Shown here piece by piece: positions 7,185 through 15,034 of a DNA stretch of 51,644 nt. Location of the stretch: NCBI GenBank assembly GCA_945893045.1, contig CAMDEA010000037.1, positions 1 through 51,644 on the forward strand. The letters are read 5' to 3'. The DNA is from Planctomyces sp. SH-PL62. GTDB taxonomy: Bacteria > Planctomycetota > Planctomycetia > Planctomycetales > Planctomycetaceae. Numbering within the stretch: position 1 is the stretch's first letter; each line of letters starts with the position of its first letter. The notes below the pieces were generated by a model. The model ran no database searches. It was not told where the DNA came from and was given only the letters and a program-made list of their open reading frames with translations. The translations under genes were made by a program, and so were the position numbers.

Positions 7185-9401
7185 CTAAGGGCTCAATGGC
7201 TTCGCTGAATCGAATACTTTGACTTTGGAGGCTCCCGCCAGCTCGATCAGGTCGGGGAGGTCGTAATGTTGCAACGCTCCGTGAACGATGTTCACGGCTT
7301 GATCGCGGCTCTCGGTGGCGGCGGCGAGGTCTTCCCATGAACTGAGCATCTGGCGGAGCGTCACCGTGCGGAACGAATCGGAGTCGAGCGCGGCGGCGTG
7401 GAGGGCTGGGATGGCGGCCTCACCAATGGCAATGAGGTGCAGTTCGTTCGGCTTGTTCGGAGTGGTCTGAAACGTCTTGAGAAACTGAGTCCAGGCAGCC
7501 GTGTCCTCGACTCGCATTCCGACAAACGAACGGCCCAGCAGGTACGCGAGGAAGACTTCTTGAATGTCTTGGCCGAAGTGGACTCGGCCCCAAACTTTCT
7601 TGTGGTGGCCGGTCTCGGTTTCTCCGATGCCGCGCAGCTCGGCGGCGAGCACGATTTGTCCTTGCTTCACGAGAGCTTCGATCGGGCCACCCGGAGCGGC
7701 GTCGGCTTTCATGCTCGTGCCGTGCAGGTAGAGGGTCGCGACTCCGTTCGGTTTCGCCGGCACGAAGGCCAGCGCGGCGAGACGCAAACCAGGCTCCGGG
7801 GTCAGAGCCAGTTTGTGAATCGTGTAGCCGTCACGCTCGATGCGGCCGGTCTCAACGTAGCCGTGTCGCTCCGCGACACGAACGCCGAGCGTTCCATTCG
7901 GCGCGGAAGTCGTGGCCCTCACCGGATTGGAAGGGTCAGTGGCCTTTCGGCTTTCCTGTCGCGGAGCGACAGGGCTACTTCCGATCGTCTCACGCACGAG
8001 TTGGCGTTTCTCTTCGGCAGAGCGTTTCCTCCAAGAGTCGGCCCGTTGTGTCTTCAGTCGCGCCGCGATCTCGGCGTTGAACTGAAACACCGAGCGTTCG
8101 CCCGGCATCAGCAGCACTTGCCCGCGCGGAGTGCATTGCAGTTGCTGCGCGGTCCAGTCGCCTTTGCTCAGTTCGCGCGATTGCTCGTCGGTGAGCGGAT
8201 CGGGAAGCGATTCGACTTCGCGGATCGGTTTGTCGGTTCTGAGCAGCCAGCGGTGCAGCCAGCGCGCGGCGGCTTCTCGCTGCTGGATGCCGAAGCCGTG
8301 CGGCGCGTCCGCTTCGTGTATCTCAACACGCTCGGCGTGACCGAGTCGCGAGTAAAATCGCTTTGCCTCGCGGAACACATCCCATGTGCCGCTGATGTCG
8401 AACGTCGCGTCGCGCGTCCCCGCGCAGATCAGTGTCGGTCGCGGAGCGCGCATCATGAGGTAGTCGGCTTCGTCCATGCCAAACGCGAGCTGGCCGAAGA
8501 TGTTTTGCTCGGCGTCTTGCGGGCCGGACGTGTCGATCAGCCGGCGGAAGCTGGTCAGGTAGCAGACCGGCGCAGCGGCGACGATGCGATCATCGAGGGC
8601 CATCAGATAAGACGTCAGCGTTCCGCCGCCGGAGTTCCCGGTGCAGCCGATCTTGTCGGCCAGAATGTCGTCACGGCTTTGCAGGTAGTCGATCGCTCGC
8701 ATTCCGTCCCAGATGCGAAACTGAGCGACATTCGATCCGAGCAGAATGCAACTCAAACCCATCATGGTGTGCTCGTCGGTGCAAAGGCAGCGGACGTTCG
8801 GATGGGGCACCGGCACATGCGGCGCGTCATCGAAGTGCGTGCGCTCGCGAGCCAGGTCGAGCATCTGATAACGCTCGCCTTGCCCGACGGGGTCGTAGCA
8901 CATCGCGGCCATGCCATGTCGCGCGAGCAGAATGCAGATTCGCTGATACCCGCCCGCCGCCTTGCCATCGTGGCTGTGTCCGCACGGCACGATCACTCCC
9001 GGCCACGGTCCAGGTGTCAGCGGCAGATAGAGATTCGCGGTGACATGAAACTCCGGCCGACTTTCGAACAGAATTCTCTCGACGCGATAACCCTCGCCCT
9101 TCAGCGTGCCGACGATCTTTGGATTCAGCGGCGTCCGCTCGGGCAACCCGCCGAGCTGTCGCAGAAAGAACGCTCGCCGTTCGTCCTGCCACTTGCGGCA
9201 CTCGGCCTGACTCTTCAGCTTCTCGAACGCCGCTCTCCGCCGATCGATCGCCGCGTAGGCTTGCTGCTTGAGAGAGACCTCCAGCATCGCCCCCGGTGCC
9301 GGCTCTCCCGGCAACGCCGACAAGACGCCGAGATCCTCCGCGGCCGAAGTAGCGAGGGATGCGACGAGGAAGACGGTGCCAACAGCGAGGCTGAATTTCA
9401 T
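7185..9401 (-). CDS. Exported alpha/beta-hydrolase (acetyl xylan esterase-like)
   Basis: ATG 9401 is preferred to the GTG three codons earlier. The protein has 738 residues with a signal peptide at about 1-21. The N-terminal half is an alpha/beta hydrolase: oxyanion region VIVPCGHSHDG (about 137-147), nucleophile S257 in GNSGGG, acid in CAGTRDATFDI (about 335) and histidine in DAPHGFG. It resembles the acetyl xylan esterase / cephalosporin-C deacetylase and dienelactone hydrolase group. The second half looks like a degenerate repeat of the fold (LYLHGTSMKA) without a clear nucleophile motif. Residues about 475-515 are encoded by a palindromic element (7857-7978). The gene is 54 bases downstream of the SGNH hydrolase. 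It probably removes acyl groups from glycans. Confidence 0.85.
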   Translation of the reverse strand: MKFSLAVGTVFLVASLATSAAEDLGVLSALPGEPAPGAMLEVSLKQQAYAAIDRRRAAFEKLKSQAECRKWQDERRAFFLRQLGGLPERTPLNPKIVGTLKGEGYRVERILFESRPEFHVTANLYLPLTPGPWPGVIVPCGHSHDGKAAGGYQRICILLARHGMAAMCYDPVGQGERYQMLDLARERTHFDDAPHVPVPHPNVRCLCTDEHTMMGLSCILLGSNVAQFRIWDGMRAIDYLQSRDDILADKIGCTGNSGGGTLTSYLMALDDRIVAAAPVCYLTSFRRLIDTSGPQDAEQNIFGQLAFGMDEADYLMMRAPRPTLICAGTRDATFDISGTWDVFREAKRFYSRLGHAERVEIHEADAPHGFGIQQREAAARWLHRWLLRTDKPIREVESLPDPLTDEQSRELSKGDWTAQQLQCTPRGQVLLMPGERSVFQFNAEIAARLKTQRADSWRKRSAEEKRQLVRETIGSSPVAPRQESRKATDPSNPVRATTSAPNGTLGVRVAERHGYVETGRIERDGYTIHKLALTPEPGLRLAALAFVPAKPNGVATLYLHGTSMKADAAPGGPIEALVKQGQIVLAAELRGIGETETGHHKKVWGRVHFGQDIQEVFLAYLLGRSFVGMRVEDTAAWTQFLKTFQTTPNKPNELHLIAIGEAAIPALHAAALDSDSFRTVTLRQMLSSWEDLAAATESRDQAVNIVHGALQHYDLPDLIELAGASKVKVFDSAKPLSP
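7857..7978. repeat. Nested palindrome read in frame inside the esterase gene
   Basis: Bounded by GTAGCC (7857) and GGCTAC (ends 7978). The left hairpin is GTGTCGC-TCC-GCGACAC (7863-7879). The right half, read as reverse complement, is CTGTCGC-TCC-GCGACAG. The single stem difference (G-C versus C-G) is compensated, so each half still folds on its own. On the minus strand it encodes SSPVAPRQESRK at one end and RVAERHGYVE at the other, without a stop. Confidence 0.85.
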
Positions 9402-9455
9402 AGGTGCCACTGATTCAAAAGTGAAAGGTCGCGGGTTCGATTCATTGCTAGTGAC

Positions 9456-10592
9456 TCACTCCGCCAATCGCGACTTCAGCCAGCAATAAATCGTCGCTCC
9501 AATCTGTTGATATCCGGCGGTATTCGGATGGACGCCGTTGTTCTCAGGGTAGCCGTCAGTGACATCCAGATTGAGCTCGGTCGGGACGATGCAAACTCGT
9601 TCCGCCTCGCGATTGCCGAAGTGGGTCAATTGGCGTTCGACAAGCCGATGCTGAATCCGCCGCCAACCCCAGCGCGTGTAGCGATCTTTGTAGTTCGCAA
9701 CGAAGGCCGCATCGCGACTGTTGCCCGGAGTCGTCAGACAGACGCCGATCGTGGCGTGAGGTGCCGCGCGGCGGAACTCGGCGATGAGCTTGTCCGCTTC
9801 CTTGAAGACGCCGTCGATCCGCTCTTCGAGCTGCTTGGCATCGCCCGGATTGAAGCTGAAGCAATCGTTGATCCCCAGCATGACGGTGATGAAGTCCGGC
9901 ACTTTTCCTCCCGCGCGTTCGGCGAAATACCGCGCACAATCGAGCTTCCCTTGGGGCGGGTCGCCGGCCGCGAACACGAACGGGCTGCTCCCTTTGTAGC
10001 CCGGTTCGGGGTTCTTCGGATCAAAGCGGGACGTGAACGCCGCCCAGGTCCATCCGCCGTAGCCTTCATGCACAACGCCCGCCGCCACTCCCGCCGGTTT
10101 GTGAGTGCCGATCATTTTCCATCCTGGATTGCCCGGCAGTGCGAGCAACCTCGCGATTTCATTCGGATAGGCCGAAGCATGAGTCAGGCTGTCTCCGACG
10201 ATCAGCAACGTGATGTCCTTGCCCTTTCCCGCCTCCGCCGAGACAACTCGCACTTGAGTCGCCGCTTCCTCAACGGTCTTTCCGGACTCGTCTTTGATCT
10301 TCAGCTTGAGCGGCACGCTTCCGACCTGCTGCTCGGTGGCGTTCAACGTCCAGCGCCGCGGTTCGACCTTTCCCAGCGGGCACTCGACATCGAACGCGAC
10401 CTTCTTCCCCTCGGCAACGAGCACTGTGTTCTCAAAGTACAGACTCATCTCAACGCCGGGCGTCGCGTAAACCGTCGGCGGCAAAGTCAGCCGAAACCGC
10501 CGCTCCTTGGTCGCCGCCGATACGTCGTCGCCGATTGCCGTTTGCAGAGTCAGCAGCGCGAGTATCAAGAACCAACAGGTTCGCAGAATCAT
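9456..10592 (-). CDS. Exported SGNH/GDSL hydrolase
   Basis: The start ATG at 10592 follows GGGGAA nine bases upstream; the longer in-frame start (10754) lies in the neighbouring palindrome and is rejected. The protein has 378 residues. A signal peptide covers about 1-22 (LILALLTLQTAIG), followed by a beta-rich region at about 28-130. The SGNH hydrolase domain has block I IVGDSLTHA (about 137-145), block III GINDCFSF and block V GVHPNTAGYQQIG with the catalytic histidine. It is probably a carbohydrate esterase. It is the first gene of the minus-strand run reaching the PRC-barrel gene, and its promoter should lie in 10593-10830. Confidence 0.85.
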   Translation of the reverse strand: MILRTCWFLILALLTLQTAIGDDVSAATKERRFRLTLPPTVYATPGVEMSLYFENTVLVAEGKKVAFDVECPLGKVEPRRWTLNATEQQVGSVPLKLKIKDESGKTVEEAATQVRVVSAEAGKGKDITLLIVGDSLTHASAYPNEIARLLALPGNPGWKMIGTHKPAGVAAGVVHEGYGGWTWAAFTSRFDPKNPEPGYKGSSPFVFAAGDPPQGKLDCARYFAERAGGKVPDFITVMLGINDCFSFNPGDAKQLEERIDGVFKEADKLIAEFRRAAPHATIGVCLTTPGNSRDAAFVANYKDRYTRWGWRRIQHRLVERQLTHFGNREAERVCIVPTELNLDVTDGYPENNGVHPNTAGYQQIGATIYCWLKSRLAE

Positions 10593-10682
10593 GAGTTGTT
10601 CCCCTTCGCACCAAATCCAAAGACGTTCGACATCCGGGAATTCTCCTCGGCCAAAGGCACCAGCGAGTCCGCGCCTCAGACC

Positions 10683-10747
10683 GTAGCCACGCTCGCCAGA
10701 GCGTGGGTGAACTTGCACAACGCCCACGCTCTGGCGAGCGTGGCTAC
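10683..10747. repeat. Nested palindrome in a divergent intergenic region
   Basis: Perfect 25-bp inverted arms (10683-10707 and 10723-10747), bounded by GTAGCC and GGCTAC. Each arm folds alone as CCACGCTC-GCCA-GAGCGTGG or its complement. It lies between the divergent starts of the SGNH hydrolase (10592) and the aldolase (10831). There it cannot be a simple terminator and could affect promoters of either gene. I see no confident -35/-10 boxes in this gap. Confidence 0.85.
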
Positions 10748-10830
10748 GTTTCATCCTCGGTCTCGTCTTTTGATACTGTCGTGGCCTGACTTGGACAACT
10801 CAACGAACCTCTTTCAGGAACCGTCAACTC

Positions 10831-11613
10831 ATGCCAGCACCCAAACTCGGCAAGGCGCTCAAGGACAAGATGCAGCGTGGGCAAACCGTCTACGGCACCT
10901 TCTTCCAATACACGGTCAATCCCGCCATCGTCGATGTCCTGCCGGACGATGCGCTCGACTTCGTGATCGTCACGGCCGAGCACAACGCCCTCGACTTGGC
11001 CGAGTTTCTTCCCGTTCGGTACGCCCTGGCCGCCAAGGGAATCGCCTGCTTGGCGCGAACTCATAGTCGCGAACCGGATGATGTGTCGAAGGTGTGCGAT
11101 TCGTTCGACGGCGTGGTCGTGCCCTACGTCGAGGACGTGGAACACGCTCGCCGCCTCGCCGCGGCCGCGGTTTATCGGCCGCTGAAAGGACAGGCTCTGG
11201 AGCGCGTCCTGGCCGAAGGCAAATGGCCCAGCGAGAAGACCCGGAAATACGCCATCGAGGAACGCTGCGCGAACACGGTCTTCGTCCCGATGATCGAATC
11301 GGTCCTAGCGGTCGAGAACCTCGAAAAGATCTGCTCGATCCCCGGTGTGAACGCGGTCTTCGTCGGACCCAACGATCTGACCACCAACATGGGCATCCCG
11401 AACGAGTACGACCACCCGGACCTCGTCGCGATGATCCAGCGAATCATCGACGTCGCCAATCGCTCACACGTCGCCGCCGGAAGCTGGTTCGGCAAACGCG
11501 AGCAAATGGAACGCACGATCAAACAAGGCTCCCGGTTCGTGGTCTATTCCAACGACGGCTCATTGCTTCGCGAGTCGCTGGAGCAATCCTTCACGCAACT
11601 CCGCAAACGCTGA
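10831..11613 (+). CDS. HpcH/HpaI aldolase family protein
   Basis: 260 residues, no signal peptide, so cytoplasmic. The sequence follows the HpcH/HpaI class II pyruvate-aldolase fold: AEH at 49-51, an arginine in CLARTHSREPDD (R77), the metal ligand E156 in FVPMIESVLAVENL and a second ligand D182 in VFVGPNDLTTNMG. The family cleaves 2-keto-3-deoxy sugars or hydroxy-keto acids to pyruvate and an aldehyde; the exact substrate is not readable. It may take sugar-acid products of the surrounding exported enzymes. It is transcribed away from the SGNH operon and followed after 43 bases by a converging gene. Confidence 0.85.
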   Translation: MPAPKLGKALKDKMQRGQTVYGTFFQYTVNPAIVDVLPDDALDFVIVTAEHNALDLAEFLPVRYALAAKGIACLARTHSREPDDVSKVCDSFDGVVVPYVEDVEHARRLAAAAVYRPLKGQALERVLAEGKWPSEKTRKYAIEERCANTVFVPMIESVLAVENLEKICSIPGVNAVFVGPNDLTTNMGIPNEYDHPDLVAMIQRIIDVANRSHVAAGSWFGKREQMERTIKQGSRFVVYSNDGSLLRESLEQSFTQLRKR

Positions 11614-11656
11614 CGAATCTGGAACAGGGCAAAATCGTGACCACAAGACGCGAGCT

Positions 11657-12583
11657 CTAATTGTCGCGACCGCCTTGGATGGCTGATGCGAGCCAACTCG
11701 CCAACCTGAGAACGTCTCGCTCCTGGGGACGTCCCGGCAAGCCCCGAGCACCCCACTTCCTCTCCACCCAATCGAACGCGAGGCTGTCCACTTCATGGTC
11801 TCGAAACAGGCTGGACGGCGGCCAATGCAACGTGTCCTCAATGATAGGCCACAACTGCTGAAGCTTCTCAGAGTTCGATGCACGACCAATGTATGATCGA
11901 TAGGCTTCGATAATCTCGGCTTGCGTTGAAGTGAAAACGTGGACGAGTAACTCGCCGAGCGTGAATGTCGTCAGTTGAAGCTCGCCACTGAGGGTACTTG
12001 GCTCGTCACCGGTCCGTGGCTTCGAGTAAGAGATCGGAATATGGTAGTGGCCCATCGGAGCCCACCACTTGCCCGTATACCTTGCAACCCAAATCGACCA
12101 CGAGAGTGGCGGGGCCTCCGTGTTCATGAGCACCGTTCGATCCTCATGCGGAATCCGACGAGCACCTTGGCGATTTGCGAACTCTTGAATGATTGTGGTG
12201 ATACCGATCCAAGCGGCTAGGTCGGTCTGCTCCTTGCGATCGATCTGGAAAGCTTGACCGAGAATCATTCGCTCGACGTGGCGTTTGGCTCGGCCAACGA
12301 CACGGCTCATCCATCCATTGTTACAGCGTCGCTCGCAGACGATGCGTACCTTTCTTTGCAAGACGCTACCTTGGCGAGCAGAACTACTGCTTGGCTCGGT
12401 CCATTCCACGTCCTTCATGCCACTTTTGCGGTGCATGCTGCCCCAATATTCGCCGTGTTCGCTGTTTCCTGGGATAAGGTCTTTTAGCCAGTCAGACCAA
12501 ATGTGTTCTTTGCTCAAACCCGTCCCACCACAAAAAATGCAATGGCCTTGGGACCGGAAGCGTTTCTTTGTTTTCTCGACCAT
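11657..12583 (-). CDS. HNH-like zinc-binding hypothetical protein
   Basis: The start is ATG 12583 with AGAGG upstream, giving 308 residues. Near the N-terminus it has CIFCGGTGLSKEHIWSDWL (about 14-32), and further on a second cysteine pair in CERRCNNGWMS (about 83-93). Pairing of a CxxC-KEHIW block with C-x3-C-NNGWM is typical of uncharacterised HNH-endonuclease-like proteins with one zinc site. The rest shows no domain I recognise. It is less GC-rich than its neighbours and next to the four-helix-bundle element, so it may be recently acquired. A nuclease role is inference only. Confidence 0.7.
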   Translation of the reverse strand: MVEKTKKRFRSQGHCIFCGGTGLSKEHIWSDWLKDLIPGNSEHGEYWGSMHRKSGMKDVEWTEPSSSSARQGSVLQRKVRIVCERRCNNGWMSRVVGRAKRHVERMILGQAFQIDRKEQTDLAAWIGITTIIQEFANRQGARRIPHEDRTVLMNTEAPPLSWSIWVARYTGKWWAPMGHYHIPISYSKPRTGDEPSTLSGELQLTTFTLGELLVHVFTSTQAEIIEAYRSYIGRASNSEKLQQLWPIIEDTLHWPPSSLFRDHEVDSLAFDWVERKWGARGLPGRPQERDVLRLASWLASAIQGGRDN

Positions 12584-12755
12584 GGTGACCTCTACAGTGA
12601 ATTGGCGTCTCTTACGAATCCGCGAACCCACTCTAACCTATTTGGTTACCCTCTTGCCGCATTCGTTAGGACTGATCGACGGCAGTTTCAGACTCATCTG
12701 AACTCGCCTCGGTCCGACACACCGACGTAGCTCTGGCGTTGCTGCCTCGGTTGGG

Positions 12756-12809
12756 GATGGGATTGATGGGAAGAATGGGATTTATGACTTTTGTGATTTC
12801 CATTTTTCC
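12756..12809. repeat. Degenerate direct copy of the repeat at 13434-13487
   Basis: These 54 bases align without gaps to 13434-13487 with 44 identities. Both contain GATGGGATT, ATGGGAAG, ATGGGA and TTATGA in the same spacing. The copy here has lost the pairing half of the palindrome. It lies just beyond the 3' end of the four-helix-bundle gene, so the gene is bracketed by direct repeats. The rest of 12584-12851 shows nothing recognisable. Confidence 0.75.
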
Positions 12810-12851
12810 GATCAAGCCCATGTCTTTGGTCACCGTGTCGCGACCACCGCT

Positions 12852-13517
12852 TCAATCTTTCGGACGTTGGTTGCGGTAGTTGCGTCTGGCCCGCGTCATT
12901 CGTTCGCGCAGACCGCCTTGTTCGAGGAATTCCTTTTCCAAGGTCTTCAACTGTTGATCCAGCAGGTAATTGGCCTGGTGAATCAGACAGATGGCGATGT
13001 TCGCGATCACCTCGGCGGGGCGGGTTTCGACGAACTCACGATAGACCTCAAACGTCTGTGGCGTCTGACGACCAAGCTCGCGAACAAACAACGCTTCTTT
13101 GGAATCCTTGTCCCACTGCCGTAGGTCGCGGACTCGCAGGTAGTCGCGGTAATCGGCCAACAACTCTTCCAGACTGGCGCGGCCGACGTTGGTCAGTTTG
13201 ATTTCTGTTTCCTTCGATGTCGTCCCGGCTTTGCTGCCTTCCAAGATGTTCTGCTTGCCCGACCGAGCCGACTGAATCATCTGATCGACAGTGCGATCGC
13301 CCCTGGAGAGATTCTTGTGGGCGAAGCGAAAGGTGATGTCGTAGACGACTTCTGCTTTCTGGAAGGACAGCAGCGTTTGATAGTCGCCGCGCGGCGGTAG
13401 CACGCGGTTGGGGTCTGTGGGTGGTGCTGGTTGATGGGATTTATGGGAAGCATGGGAATTATGATTTTCATCATTCCCATGCTTCCCATCATTCCCATTG
13501 GGGTTCGCCTTCTTCAT
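12852..13517 (-). CDS. Four-helix-bundle (S23 / 23S rRNA intervening-sequence type) protein
   Basis: ATG 13517 has GGAGG six bases upstream. The protein has 221 residues. Residues about 3-37 are Asn/His/Gly-rich low-complexity sequence encoded by the palindrome at 13434-13500. The remainder is a helical protein of the S23/four-helix-bundle group, with QKAEVVYDITFRFAHKNL, RTVDQMIQSARSGKQNILEG and ISLEELLADYRDYLR-type helices and a charged C-terminal helix. The length and C-terminal helix fit the 'four helix bundle suffix domain' variant. Relatives are found inside 23S rRNA intervening sequences or free-standing; their function is unknown. Repeats on both sides suggest a mobile unit. Confidence 0.8.
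   Translation of the reverse strand: MKKANPNGNDGKHGNDENHNSHASHKSHQPAPPTDPNRVLPPRGDYQTLLSFQKAEVVYDITFRFAHKNLSRGDRTVDQMIQSARSGKQNILEGSKAGTTSKETEIKLTNVGRASLEELLADYRDYLRVRDLRQWDKDSKEALFVRELGRQTPQTFEVYREFVETRPAEVIANIAICLIHQANYLLDQQLKTLEKEFLEQGGLRERMTRARRNYRNQRPKD
13434..13500. repeat. Palindrome overlapping the start of the four-helix-bundle gene
   Basis: Perfect 17-bp arms (ATGGGAAGCATGGGAAT at 13443-13459 and its complement at 13473-13489) flank a 13-base loop. Imperfect pairing extends outward to about 13434 and 13500. It lies within the coding sequence and is translated as a repetitive Asn/His/Lys stretch. A degenerate direct copy is at 12756-12809. Confidence 0.85.
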
Positions 13518-13544
13518 TGCAGCCTCCGGTTGGTCGCTAGCACT

Positions 13545-14924
13545 TCAGTTCGCTCGCAGCTTGGCCAGGAAGATGTCGTTGCTGCCTCGATTGGGGATCG
13601 AGTGGCTGCCGAACTTGGCAGCTCCGCTGCAAGCTCCGGAGAGGTACAGGTTGCCTTGGCTGTCCGACACGATCGTGTAAGCGTGATCGGTCCTGTCGCT
13701 GCCGGCTTGCTGGAACCAGCGGAGCGTTCCGGCTCGGTCGTACTTCACGAGGTGGATATCCGAGGCAGGGCTGCTGCTGGCGTGGGGTGTTCCGTCAAAT
13801 TCGACGCGGCCCGTGAACGAGCCGGTGAGATAGCTATTCCCGTGTCCGTCGGTGGCGACACCCAGGCCGTAATCAATGCCCGCTCCGCCGGCCGTCTTCG
13901 TCCAGAGCCTCTTGCCCGCTGAGTCGAAGCTTGTCAGCAGCAGGTCGTGTTGTCCTTGATTCGCGACGTTGCGATCCGCGAGTTTCAGTTCGCCCTGAAA
14001 CATCCCCGACGCCCAGACATTCCCGGCGCTGTCTGCCGTGAGTTCATGAATCATCGCGTTCGAGCTGCTATGTCCCTCGTGCAACCAGCCGAGTTTGCCC
14101 TGCGCATCGAACTTGGCCACGAGGATGTCATGCCCGGTCGGAGTGGTGAGTTTCTGCCCGCCGAACGACGCATTGCCGCTGGCGTAACCGCCGACATAAC
14201 AGTTGCCTTGCTGATCCGCCGCGATGCCATGACCGGAACTGGAACCCTGGCCTTCTGCCGTGCGAGTCCAATTCACCTTGCCGTCGGGATTCAACGCGAG
14301 GCAGAAGACATGAGCCGGGCCGGGATGTCCGAGTGGATCGGTCCCGATCGTGCCTTCGCCCACGATGGCTCCGGTGACGAAGACGTTGCCGAGCTTGTCG
14401 GCCGCGATACCGTGCCCGTAGTCGTAGCCGGTTCCGCCGCCGCTCTTGATCCACGCGAGCTTTCCCTGCGTGTCGTACTTGGCGACGAAGAGGTCGTAGT
14501 CGCCACCGGTCTTGATCGTGAGCTGATCGAACTTGGCTGCGGAACTTTGAAAGTGCCCGGTGACGTAGCAGTTCCCCTCGTGATCGCTCGCGACCGCGTA
14601 GCCGCGATCAATCAAGTCTCCGCCGCCGCTGCGGACCCACACAAACTTACCTTGCGGATCGACCTTCGCCACGAAGAAGTCCATTGCCCCGACCGCCGTG
14701 AGCGTCTGCTCGCCAAAGGTCGCCGTGCCGGTGAACTCGCCCGTGAGCAAAATGTTCCCAGCCGGATCGACCGCGATGCCGCGCGTCTTGTCGTGCAAAG
14801 TCCCACCCGCCGAGATCGCCCACTCAAACGACGGCGGCGTCTCTGCTTCATCAGCCATCGTGTGAGGAGCAGCCATCCAACTCAGGCAGGACAACAACAC
14901 CAAGCAGGCGGCGGGTGATTTCAT
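13545..14924 (-). CDS. Exported SBBP-repeat beta-propeller protein
   Basis: 459 residues with a signal peptide at about 1-24. The rest consists of about seven to eight blade repeats of roughly 50 residues, each with the pattern G-IAVD-x-GN-x-(Y/L)-(L/V)-TG-x-F-x-GTA-F-x(n)-D-x-FVAK-x-D-x-xG-W (for example RGIAVDPAGNILLTGEFTGT and SQGNLYLSGACSGAAKFG). This is the SBBP ('beta-propeller repeat') family, usually exported and of unknown role, probably in binding. It lies 110 bases downstream of a DUF1501 gene on the same strand; such pairs are common in planctomycetes. Confidence 0.85.
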   Translation of the reverse strand: MKSPAACLVLLSCLSWMAAPHTMADEAETPPSFEWAISAGGTLHDKTRGIAVDPAGNILLTGEFTGTATFGEQTLTAVGAMDFFVAKVDPQGKFVWVRSGGGDLIDRGYAVASDHEGNCYVTGHFQSSAAKFDQLTIKTGGDYDLFVAKYDTQGKLAWIKSGGGTGYDYGHGIAADKLGNVFVTGAIVGEGTIGTDPLGHPGPAHVFCLALNPDGKVNWTRTAEGQGSSSGHGIAADQQGNCYVGGYASGNASFGGQKLTTPTGHDILVAKFDAQGKLGWLHEGHSSSNAMIHELTADSAGNVWASGMFQGELKLADRNVANQGQHDLLLTSFDSAGKRLWTKTAGGAGIDYGLGVATDGHGNSYLTGSFTGRVEFDGTPHASSSPASDIHLVKYDRAGTLRWFQQAGSDRTDHAYTIVSDSQGNLYLSGACSGAAKFGSHSIPNRGSNDIFLAKLRAN

Positions 14925-15034
14925 GAGAGTTCTTTGTTCTTGAGTTGTGTCGAACCGTCAACGAACGGGATCGCCGGCGAGCGTTGGCCAAGGCAGGTGG
15001 TTCGTGCGGAACCTTTTGACCAATTCGAGGACGA

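Noticed and set aside
7398..9413. A 671-residue plus-strand open frame
   Set aside because: It lies antisense to the esterase, which has a signal peptide and catalytic motifs. The antisense product is arginine-rich with no domain, as expected in GC-rich DNA.
9421..9440. A stretch resembling the T-arm of a tRNA (GGTCGCGGGTTCGATTC)
   Set aside because: The pairing half of the T-stem and the rest of a tRNA are missing, so it is chance or at most a tiny relic.
10593..10754. N-terminal extension of the SGNH hydrolase
   Set aside because: It crosses a palindromic element and lacks a signal peptide; ATG 10592 has both a ribosome binding site and an immediate signal peptide.
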